From contig NW_025791658.1 of NCBI RefSeq assembly GCF_921293095.1, positions 6,944,001 through 7,008,000 of the forward strand: a stretch of 64,000 bases of DNA, given 5' to 3'. The notes beneath the pieces were generated by a model. That model was not told the DNA's origin. It saw only the letters and a list, made by a program, of their open reading frames with translations, and ran no database searches. Made by a program: the position numbers and the translations under genes. Positions 24,201 to 36,200 of the stretch are shown here, in pieces (position 1 is the stretch's first letter; every line of letters starts with the position of its first letter). The DNA comes from Ischnura elegans. Lineage: Eukaryota > Arthropoda > Insecta > Odonata > Coenagrionidae.

Positions 24201-27200
24201 GCCTAGCTGACCCGGCAAACTTCTTACCGCATAACAATCAATCAACTTACAGTTTAGTTACACCATTTATAAATCAAGAGCGGCTGTATCATTTTAAATC
24301 ATATTTATTTTATTGTAATAAAATAAGAATACAAATTCAATAAAACTACGTGAATGAGTATCAAATTTGCTTGTCAGAAGGACTTTCTTTATTGAATCTA
24401 CATAGGGTGTCTCGGAGCACATACAGGCGGATTTTTTTCGATGAATTTTCTTACGTTTTTAGCTTAAGAAATTTTGGGCATTGTGGTTTTATGAAGCAGT
24501 TAATGAAATGAAAATTATACGCATTCAGTCGTTGACTATTTGTGTTACAATCGTAGGTGGAATGGAAGATGAACAAGAGATGGTCCGGAATGAAATATGT
24601 AGGATAGGGTATAAACGATGTAAAAGAGAAGAAAGATGTAGTAATGAAAAGGCTAGCGGATAGGAGAGAGGAATGGAGAGCTGCGTCAAACCAATCTTAG
24701 GACTGTTGACTAATTATGATGATTTTGAGGACGTGCAAGTAGCACTCTTTGATCTACAGTCGAGTTGAAAACTACTCGCAAGAATCGACGCAAGTATGTT
24801 AATTTCTGGACCAGGCAATACAACAATGGATTCTCCAACATATTCTCTTTTTCCCAATACCCTTGTAAAGAGGGTAGTTTCCTTCATCAAAGAAAAGGAA
24901 AGGCATTGATTGCGATTCGTTACCCAACACTAGTGTATTGATAATATACAAATTATTTGGTTTTAGAAATCCCAGTTAAGACGAATGTTGATGGCCAATT
25001 TTATCCTCATTTGAAAAGGGCCAGATTGGCGCCCATGCGATGCCACTCCACGTGGCGTCACAGGGACCTAGTTTCTATACGAGTAGATAGGAATTTTTCA
25101 TCGTCTGAGATTACCAATGCATTCATGAGGCACGGAGCTCAGGGAAACATCTCATAATAATCGCACATTAAAAATAACTAAGTTCGGAAAGTTTCCTTTG
25201 CTTGACAGGGGAATAATAATCCTTATTTAAGCCAAGCGCTACCAGCTAGCAGCCTGCGTTGTTGTTCTAGGAGAGAGAGGAATGGAGAGCTGCGTCAAAC
25301 CTATATTAGGATTGTTGACTAATTATGATGATGATCAAAGTTTTGCTTTGAAGCAAATGCATTCTTCAGAGAAACATCCCCCTTACCAGAAACCCTTGTC
25401 TCAAAAGCAAGCATAATAGGGTGGTTTCCTATTATTTTTTTGTTGCCTAAATTGTAAGATTATTACTCTTGGAGTACGCTTGGATTACCCTATCGAACGA
25501 AGGATACTTACCGACCTTAGGCAGTTTTAATGGGTAATTTTTAAGAGATGTTTCCCTCATGCATTAGAAATACATCCCTACACTATTCAGACTTCTTTAC
25601 ACTATTTGTTTTATTGTTTAAACTATTTGTTTTAGTGTATTCCACATTTTTTGGGGTCTCTGCTATTGAGATATATTGAAAGAGATGTGCATGTTCTGTT
25701 CTAAATTGGGTATATGCCTATAATTAACATTATTATTCTTAAAGTCAATTTCTTGTTCATAACACCTGCAATTTTCTTCACTGACTAGTTGTGTGTCCTT
25801 CTTTCTGGCTACTCTATATAATTTCCACATCTTCAATATCATGACCTCCTCTGAAAGTTTTATATTTGCTGTATCTATCCTTCATTGTTTCCAGAATAAT
25901 GTGATTTTATCAATTCCTACCTCATCTAATTCTGATTGCCCTCTTTCGCATATCTATAACACTTTTTTATTGCGTTATAAAATTTATCATACTCCAGATT
26001 TCAGTCACTTTCTCTGCTGTCAATTGAGAGAGGAATGCTGGAGAGAGAGGAATGGAGAGCTGTGTCAAACCTATATTAGGATTGTTGAATAATTATGATG
26101 ATGATCAAAGTTTTGCTTTGAAGCAAATGCATTCTTCATAGAAACATCCCCCTTACCAGAAACCCTTGTCTCAAAAGTAAACGTAATAGGGTGGTTTCCT
26201 ACTATTTTTTTGTTGCCTACATCGAAACATTATTACTCCTGGAGTACACATTTCATGCTCTTAGATTTTCGAATGACGATATCTATTTTTTGGGATTGAA
26301 CGAAAAGTGAAAATTTTCAAGCGCGCGACAGCTAAGTATGAATGCTGGGAAAAGTCCATGTGACATATTTGTGGTTCCAGCTGTCGCCCTGGGAGGTGAC
26401 CTTGGGGTAAGGTTTTGAGGGCTGATATGATGCAGGCTGCAAGTAGGTAGCAGAGTACCCTGCTAGCAAGTAGCTCTTGGCTTAAATAAGGATTATCATT
26501 ACCCTATCAAACGAAGGATACTTTCCGAACTTAGGCTATTTTAATGGGTGATTTTTAAGAGACGTTTCCCTGAGCTCTGTGCCTCATGTATGCATTGGTA
26601 ATCTCAGACAATGTAAAACTCCTATCTACTCGTATAGAAACTAGGTCCCTGTCACGTCAAGTCGAGTGGCATCGCAAGGGCGCCAATCTGGTATTTTTCA
26701 AATGAGGATAAAATTTGACCCTTGCCATTCGTCTAAACCGGTATTTCAAAAACCAAATAATTTGTATATTATGAATACACTAATGGTGGGTAATGAATCG
26801 CAATCAATGCCTTTGGTTTTCTTTGATGAAGGAAACCACCCTATTGGCCTGCAATTTCCAGCCATGAGTGGTCATCCTTATAAAACGCAACACTCCTAAA
26901 CTCTTAGGCAAGGCTCGACTGCATAAAACGCGACGCGTAAGTAGGAATGATGGGAAAAAGTCTGTGGGACGCATTTCTGGTTCCCCCTCCTGCCTTGTGA
27001 GGTGACCTTGATCGAGGCTCTGAGCGCTGATAGGACGCAGGATGCTAGCGGGTAGCTGAGTACCTTGCTGGCTGGTAGCGCTTGGCTTAAAAAAGGTTTA
27101 TTAATACCTTATCAAACAAAGAAAACTTTCCGACCTTAGCCAGTTTTAGTAGGTGATTATTAAGACATGTTTCCCTGAGCTCTGTGCCTCATGCATGCAT

Positions 27201-30200
27201 TGGTAACCTCAGACGACGTATAACTCCTATCTTCTCGTATAGAAACTAGGTCCCTGTGACGTCACGTGGAGTGGCATCCAGGGTCGGCTCTAGGATTTCC
27301 TTGAGGGGGGGGCGCGACGGGCTGCTTACCCCGTGCCGTACTATGTGCCTCATGCATGCATTGGTAATCTCAGACGATGTAAAATTCCTGACTACTCTTA
27401 TAGAATCTAGATCCCTGTGACGTCACTTGGAGTGGAATCTCATGGGTGCCAGTCTAGCCTTTTTCAAATGAGGTTAAAATTGGCTGTTGCCATTCGTCTA
27501 AACTGGAATTTTTAAAAACAAATAATTTATATATTATGAATACGCTAATGGTGGGTAAGGAATCGCAATCAATGCCTTTCATTTTTTTTGATGAAGGAAA
27601 CTACCCTATTGGCCTCCCCCTACTTTATTGGTATTTATAAACAGGGTGGTCTTGGAAGTGTGCGTGAATTTTTAGTCCCTGGGATTATTCATGAATTTTT
27701 TCTGTAATTTAGAATTTCAAAGATTTGAAATTTATGTACACATTTTTTTCAGTGTATTGATTGTCTTTTAAATTGCCCTGAGTGAAAACATTCATTCATT
27801 ATATCCGAATGAACTCATTCATTTATTATATCTGAATGAACTCATTCAACTCTTTTAATTATGATGAATGTCTTGAGGTGACAAATTAGAAATTCATGTA
27901 AATTAAGTGTAAAATATCTATTATTAAGTTTTAGTCTTTACATTAGGAATGTAAAACAATGCATCGTTACAATGTTGTTTAAAAGTATAGATGTGATTTA
28001 GGGTGTTTTCAAATTCTTTTCGATCGCAGTTATCAGTGGCGGATCCAGGATAAGGACAAGAGTGACGGGTTAGTGGGGGATAAAATTCCAGCAGTGGTGG
28101 GGGCCGGAACAAATTACCATTCTTTCGAGTGCAAATTGGATATGCCAGGGAAGGGCTTTAACCCCCTCCGCATGAATCCGCCACTGGCAGTTATCATGTA
28201 AGACTCCACCGGAATTTTTTTTAAATTCCCCTGGAAAACCTGGAATTTTGCATGAATATTTTTGCTTTGATTGGCTGGATACCCTCATAAATGACCTATT
28301 CTCTCAAATTTTCTGTGAAAAAATTTATTTGCTCTCAGCATTCTCATTTATTGCAAAATTCTTTATCACTTTGACTATGAGATTTTACTATCAAATGTGA
28401 ACATTGTCTACGGGTAGAACCTAGTGTGGGGAGTGGGACATTGGAGTAATTGCATGGTGGTACATTTCTTGCATAGGCCGTCTAACTAATCCCTTGTGTA
28501 TGCAGTGAATGGTGTCTTCATAGAGGTGACAAATGAAGTGAAGTATCTGGGAGTTAAAATTATTAAAAAAGTCTATCATTGGGAGCATATGCATGTAAGA
28601 AACTTTTGTGGCAGAGACCTGAAGAAGACAGGATTTGTCAAGCTTGTTGTGGGAAGATTGTCAGATGAAAAAGTAAATAAGAGGTGCTAATTCATTCTCA
28701 TCCACTCGTGCCTCTAACATGCAGCCAGAATATTGAATATGGTGGTGAATGACCTAACCAGTGAAATTATGGAAGTACAAACAAAATCTGCAAATAATTG
28801 TCAGAAATTGCCATCGGCATAAAGAAATCATTGCACAGATGCTAAAAAAAATTAGGCTGGGAGCCATTAGAGACTTGGTTGATGAGTACTAGGCTTACAC
28901 TGCTTATGCAATTGAGAATATCTTTTAGAGCATCGCGGATAACATAATTTTAAAACACCACTACATATCCAGGCCTGACAGATACAGGAAACTGAGGTTG
29001 ATATTTTGCTGGAGAAATAGGTGTGGGAATTTCTTTTTCTGTTGAAAAATAATGGACCTTTACCCTTAGGCCGTGGGAGCACACGATTTTTGCTACCAGC
29101 TTCTGCGGGAGAGAATCAAGAAATATTTTTCCCTCTAGCCTGGCTGAGTGTCTAGTAAGGAGTGAACACTTGTAATCTGGTGCAACCCTTCCTTCTTTCT
29201 TACTAGCAGATGGGCCTACATTTGGGCACTTGTTGTAGGCCTATTAACAACGTGGAGCGGGAATGACAATACAAAATGGGTAGTACGACAGCAAATACTG
29301 GGAGGAACGCCCTGTCGAGAGGGATAACTGTTGATGGTATGATATCAATTCAAAGTCGTCATCAGTAATAAAATAATAATAATAAATATGTCAAAATAAG
29401 TTTAAGGCGACAAACATTGACACCTTTTGTCAACAAATCTGCATGGCCATCATCCAACACCCCTTTCAAAAATGGTAAATAAGGACAAAACTCCAATAGG
29501 GTAGTTTCCTTCATCAAAGAAAACCAAAGGCATTGATTGCGATTCCTTACCCACCATTAGTGTATTCATAATATACAAACTAGCTGCGCTGCGCGCGCTT
29601 GTTAAGGGGCTATGCCCCTTAACAAGCGCGGTTCCGGCTTCGCCGTCTACTTTTGTGGTCGTTCGAAGACTTTTGAAGTTCGAATAATCTCACCTCAACT
29701 AGGGGCCGGCTTCGCCGGCCAGGGGGTAGGGAGGCGCCCCACTCATTCCTCGGAACGGCTTCGCCGTTCCTCGCTGAAGGGCGGCTTCGCCGCCCAGGGG
29801 TTGAGTGTGCCCCCCCGGGGCTACCCCGCTTAATACTCGGAACGGCTTCGCCGTTCCTCGTCTGGGGTCGCCATAGCCGCCCAGAGGGCTAGGGCATTTC
29901 GGAACCGTTTCACCGTTCACTCCCATGGGGGGAGTCCACAGCGGCTGCGCCGCTTGAACATCGGGGCGGCTTCGCCGCCCGAGGGTTACTGAACCTCGCC
30001 TACGCCAGTTACTCCTCGGAACGACTTCGCCGTTCTTCGTTGAGGGGCGGCTTTGCCGCCTTGGGGTTGAGGAGCCCCCCGCGGCTGCTCCGCTTAATCC
30101 TCATTAATGCTCTTCTCCCCCGAGAGGGGTGCCCAGGGGGATTCGGGGGTTTTAATGTGTTATGCATGCAGTCACCAATCGTCCACAGTGATCACGTAGC

Positions 30201-33200
30201 GATGATTGTAAAGGGTAGTGCAATTCGGAGTAATAGCTGCGACAAGTACCCATAAAAGAAGACTTTATGGTAAGTTTTTCATTTTTTTCGGGAGGTTCCA
30301 ACGGAATACCGGGGGTTTTGTACTTGTGTTAAACCAGTGGTCACAAATCATTCTCATAAATTCCGTGCCGATAAGTCCTAGGGGTCCGGAACAGTGGTCT
30401 GACGAATCTTTTACCTGGAAAGGCGATTTATTACAATTTTTGGTAGGTTTAACGGGGTTATCGGGGGTTTTAATAAGTGGTAGGGGCACCGGTTAAATTG
30501 TGACGAAAACTATTCGGAAAGGCGACTTTAAATCTTTTTTTCGGCGATGTTCCAGGAGGCGATCGGGGGTTTTATGGTAATTTTTCCCCTATGGTTTACG
30601 GTGGCTCGGCCTTACCAAATATTCCGGATCTAGAGCTCAGAGGGGACAGGTAGTGCGGCGTAATGTTTGCGAGAAGTTCCCAAATAGGAGACTAAATGAC
30701 ACATTTTACATTTGGGGGGATTTCAGGGGGATTCCGGGGGTTTAACTGTGTGTACTCCTGGTGTTCACCATCCATTTACATAAATTCCGTGTGGATGAGT
30801 CGTTGGGGGTGGTGGAATAGTCACGAAAAGTACCCAAAAAGTAGACTTATATGCAAAATTTTTTTTTGGGGGGGTTTTTGATGGTTTACCGGGGGTTTAG
30901 GTTCTAACTGTATGCGGTCATCAATCGTCCACATCAATTCCGTAGCGATGAGAGGTAAGGCTTGGGAGAGCGGCGGAATCGTGACGAAAAGTACCCGAAA
31001 AGGCAATTTATATGCAAATTTTAATTTTTAGGGGTTTTCGAGGGGGTTTAAAGATGACGATACTATATGGTCATATTCACTTACTGTCATATCTAAAAGA
31101 GGAGTTCCTTATGACATCCATATTTCGAGAGTAATACAATAAAAAGCAAACCAGTCCCTGGAAAAAGTGAGTAGTGCCCGCCATTTTTATTTTTTCGCGG
31201 TTAAATCGATTAAATCATTTATTAAATATTTGTGTTTTCTGAAATACAATGCATAGTTGTATGTAACTGCAGAGTTTGAAAGAAATCGGTCGGGATAAAA
31301 TTGACAAAACCTTGTGTTAATCTTTTGGAAATCGTAATTTTCGGTGATTTTCGGAAAACTTTAATTTTTTTCTGAGTAACCAAGCACGATGAAAGAAAAT
31401 TGTTACCTACGTTTTGTAGGCGATATTATGAGCATATATAATAATCATTTTCGTTATCCAACACCTTAAATTAAGTCGAGGGGAGGGGAAGGTATGAAAT
31501 CTTTTTCGAAAAATCAATTTTTGACGCCAAATTCCCGACCACTTCTAGAAGAGCTGGAGAGCTGAAATTTGGCACGCGTGCGGGGAACCCGAAATGATCC
31601 GGTGGAAAAATCCGAATACAGGAAGTTTCAGCCACGTGTCGTCGCTGGGACGACAAAATGGCCGAAATCGCGCTTTTTTCGGGGACCCTCTTTCGGTTTT
31701 AATCTTACTGCGCGCGAACTGTGCGTACCACAGGGATCGTTAATGCTTTTTTTGAAAGCTGATAAATGTGGGCACGTAATTAAGTAAATTATTTAGTTTC
31801 CATTTGAGAAAATTGCAGCCAAAATGGCGTCCAAAAATTGATTTTTCGAAAAGAGCCCCCTAGATGAGGTGAGATTATTCGAACTTCAAAAGTCTTCGAA
31901 CGACCACAAAAGTAGACGGCGAAGCCGGAACCGGGGCAATTAAGGGGCGGAGCCCCTTAACGAGCGCGCGCAGCGCAGCGAGTTTTTACTATGTATAGCG
32001 CTGAGCTGTCAATGGAAAGAGTAGAAAAAAGGCCCATCTTATGGAATGTCTTGCATGGTAAATACAAAAATCCAGATATTTTAAGGCTGAAGCGACTTTT
32101 AATTTTCTTCGTGTCACAATAGAGAGCACCCGAACCCTCCTTTGATGGGCATTTTTATAACAATGTCGTATGATAACGTAATGACCTGTCGTAAGGGAAA
32201 TGCTCTAATTGCGCTTGGCTGTATAACGTTTTTCCACCTTGGCAAGCTACGTGGGCTGTCTGCATCCATGTGAAATGGGCCTAACTCATTCCTTATGGAA
32301 GAATAATATTCACCAAATTCAGAATGTGTAATGCAATGAATTTTGTGATACAGTGGACTCTCGTTAATACGAACAACGTTATTACGAAGTCCTCGTAATT
32401 ACGAAGCAAATCGTTGGCCCCGACAAGCTATGGTAAAAGAAACGTTATTACGAAATTACGAATCTGTCCTGGTCCCGGGGGTTACAAAATGAACTTTATT
32501 ACGAAGTTCCAAGCATGAGCTACGGCATTTAAGTGGATATTCTCTACGTTAAATTTTATAATGGCGCCACAAGTTTTTCTCTTGCTATGTACCCAAGAGT
32601 GTCAATTATGGTTCTTTATTCAGTTTACACACAACATCATTTGATAAGCTTCATTCCTCACGAGTCATGGTGACCCACTTATAACCGCTCGTAAATTGGA
32701 CGTATAGTTAGTCCTCTTCCGACACACATTTGATTTACGAATTATCAGAGATACGAGCATTCAAAATTTTCAAATTTCAATTTTGGCACCTTTCGATTTG
32801 GCCGTTGCTATGCGGTGTGGCGCTGGGGAACTCTCACTGTGGGAACAATCTGAACAAACTATCATTGAATCCGGTGTGAATTTAGGAACTGCTCAGCGTT
32901 TTGCCCAATCTCCGTCACCGCTGGGAGCTATTTTTTCTGCTCCGGATGCGTCGCACCCCCGGCTAGAGCAATACGTCACAATGGTGAGTTAGCGCATGCG
33001 TGTAATGCAGTGTTGCATTCAGAAGGGTAACCGTACTCTTCGATTCCTAGCATACAGTCCGGCCGGTGAGAGTTATCCGATGACAGCACAATGGGAGGGG
33101 TGGATAACCCTGGGCCAGCACGATTTACAGCCAATCACTCTACCGCAAACACACCTCACATCCTCGTCTAGTCATACTACGATGTTAAATGCATAGGGAG

Positions 33201-36200
33201 CGCTGAAATAAAGCTGATCCACCAAAACAAGTGATTCTTCCTCTGGGTCCTTCACGCTCATCGTCCCTTCCAGTTCATTTCTTCACGGAACCCTTTGTAG
33301 GTATTTCCCTTTCTTATCGGCAACCTTGCCCCCTACCCTGACCTAGACCATTCTGTCTGTCATCGGACAGCTCTCGACGGCCGTAATGTAGGTTTATCAG
33401 CCTAGGAACAAGGTCTTGGAACGTATCTAGTTCGTACATTGCACTTAATGTATTCGGGAAGATATCAACCCTCGATTGCGTCATGCCGCGTGCTTCTGTT
33501 GAGAAACTGAAACGAATTTTCCTGTGTACACATATTTCCGCGTAATTTAATCGCAGTTATAATATACTTTTGTATGATTCCTAAAAGAAACGTTTAGACG
33601 AATTTCGTTATTACGAACCTCCGGTTTTTCAGTCCCGTGAAATTCGTAATAACGATAGTCTACTGTAACCATGAATAGAATTTATTGGGCGAATAGGGTG
33701 GTTTCCTATTATTTCTTTATTACCAAAATCGAAAGAGCATTACTCCTGGAATATGTGTTTTACGCTTTTAGATTTTTTAATGACGATATGTATTTTACGC
33801 GATTATATGAATAGTGAAAATTTTGAAGCATGCGAAAACGCAATGGCTGAGTATGAAAGCTGGGAAGCCCGTGTGTCGTCGTTCTGGTTCCTGCTGCCGC
33901 AAGTGAGGTGACCTTGGGGCGAGGATATGTGCGCCGCTGAGATGCAGGCTGCTAGCAGGTAGCAGAGTACCCTGCTAGCAGGTAGCGCTTGGCTTAAATA
34001 AGGATTATTAATACCTTATCAAACGAAGAAAACATTTCGACCTTAGCCAGTTTTAATAAGTGATTATTAACCTGGATCGGCCGAAAATATTTTTTTGAGA
34101 TTTATAATTGATATTCTAGGGAAATGGTAAGGGTCTCATTTTTAATACATTCTGAAAATATTACGTTGATCGGTTATGTAGTTTCCGAGATACAGGCTGT
34201 GACATAAATGTCACATTGGGCGGATCTGTTGTCTTTTGGTGCAAGGTAATATTTCCCCAGAAAAAGCAAATATTTTTCGCATTTGAGCTGCACTGTTCAT
34301 TTAAATTATAAAAAAGACTAGAACAACATATTATTAATTACGTACAGTATTTTCAAGCTTTTGTTTTAATTTAAAGTAAATTGTTTAAAAATTTAACAAT
34401 AATTTTCAGAGTTCCATTGCCCGCTATTCATAATTTTCGATGTAAATTGTGATGTTTTAAGATGTACAAATTTTCTAGATTTTTTCAATTTTATTTCACA
34501 AATGTGGGGTATATTTAAATTTATAATGTTTATATTATAAACTTGTCAAATACATATCAAGAAAAATTATTTTAAATTTATGTTAAGTTTCCAGCAGGAG
34601 TGTTATGAAATTACAGAACGTTGAATTGACACAACCAATGGATTTGTTGTTAAATAATATTTTTACATGGCTAATAAGTAAAACAGTTGAAAATGCATTT
34701 CTCAATTTTGGAAAATGCATAGAATAAATATACATGTTTGAAAAATATTTTCACAACACATAAGAGGGTAATACAGTATAAAATTGAATGAAATTTGAAT
34801 CAATTTGTTTCAAATAAACTAAAGATTGATTTAGAGTTCAATGCCGGCGTATACGTACCATTTTGAGTGGTAAGTAGTAAAGCAATATTCGTTCTTATTA
34901 CATGCATTGCATACAGTAAATTTGACGGAAGCGCAATGTTCTCCAGCACGGCGACGCCATCTTTTTTTACAGTAAAACAGAGACTTATTGATCATTAGCA
35001 TCGTAACATATTTCACTGTCTGCCTCTGTTGAAAATGAAGTAGTACGGCGGCTATACTTGGCTTTTCATCGATGTATGGTCAGTTATGTTTGCACTATTA
35101 CACGCCTAATTGTGTCATGCAAGGACCAAATTTCGCTTGTGAACAGATTGTGAACAGCTTCAGATCGTGAACAGCTAAATCCAAAAGCCAAGGAAAAATA
35201 TTCCACCACCAAAACTGATTGTCTTCCGCCGAATGAATTGCATACAAGGATGGATACCAAAATACGCAATCATACTCCTGCCAAAAGAGAGTTTTCTCAG
35301 TGAGAAAAATCCCCCTGAAACGTTCACCTGCAAACCTGCAAAACAAGCTCCACTCTTGCCCGAGGTTGTCTTCCCGTTAAATTTTCCACAAGTCCACCAG
35401 TCTGGTTATCTGCAATGTCCTCATCAGTGACAATTGCTTCTTCTGATGGCTCAAGGTATATTGATTACACTTCGTCAAAGTCTTCGTTTTCCGGAAGTTA
35501 TTTGGCTTCACACAGTGTAATATCTCTGAGCTATCGATATCCCAATTATTAAAAATTTTAATTCAAAAGTAATTACCGGAATAAAATTTAATAAATGCAA
35601 ATTTATCGATTAATTGATAAATAATAAATATTTTGGCGGGAATATGAAGGAAAAAACGTTGAAAATGCGATAAATTCTAACTAGAGCATAAAATTCGAAA
35701 CTTTGAAGATTTCCATAGGGATCCGCCCAATGTGACATTTATGTCACAGTACCATTTATCAGAGAATATTGCAGAAATGGAAAGCAATACCAAACACATC
35801 GATGTACCAAAAATTGTCGCTGTAGCGCATATAGGTAATGAAAAACTTAAATACACAAAGCAAACGTCCATTTTTAAACTCTAGGGAAGGCAGCTAAGTA
35901 CCAGGATTGCTTAAAAGATATGCCTTCACTGTAACATGACAATTCTTACCTTGAATTGAAGCACTTAGCTTCCTCTTTCTAATAAGGTATAAAGCACAAC
36001 AATATACCGTGCCCCAACGATGCAAGAGCCATTACAGTGGAACGATACAGGGTGTGACATTTTTGTTACATTGGGCGGATCCAGGTTAAGACATGTTTCC
36101 CTGAGCTCTGTGCCTCATGCATGCATTGGTAACCTCAGACAATGTAAAACTCCTATCCTCTCGTGTAGAAACTAGGTCCCTGTGTCGTCACGTGGAGTGG

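Larger units (their letters stand above)
29579..31985. mobile_element. Unclassified 2.4-kb element with long inverted repeats
   Basis: The left end, CTAGCTGCGCTGCGCGCGCT, and the inverted right end, CTCGCTGCGCTGCGCGCGCT, begin arms of about 120 bp (29580-29705 and 31857-31984). The arms share TTAAGGGGC, GGTTCCGGCTTCGCCGTC and a stretch ending AATCTCACCTCA. The interior has a hairpin-rich GC array (29700-30130), a degenerate tandem array (30130-31070) and 0.8 kb of unique sequence. No transposase or other long open frame is visible. It sits exactly where a MITE fragment breaks off. No target duplication could be fixed. Confidence 0.75.

Noticed and set aside
29612..30255. Proteins encoded in the GC-rich hairpin block
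   Set aside because: The open frames simply translate the repeated palindromes. No domain, and frames exist on both strands.
29579..31985. Bacterial contamination in the assembly
   Set aside because: The block is bounded by matching inverted repeats and abuts a local MITE fragment, which fits an inserted element better than a chimera. Long reads would settle it.
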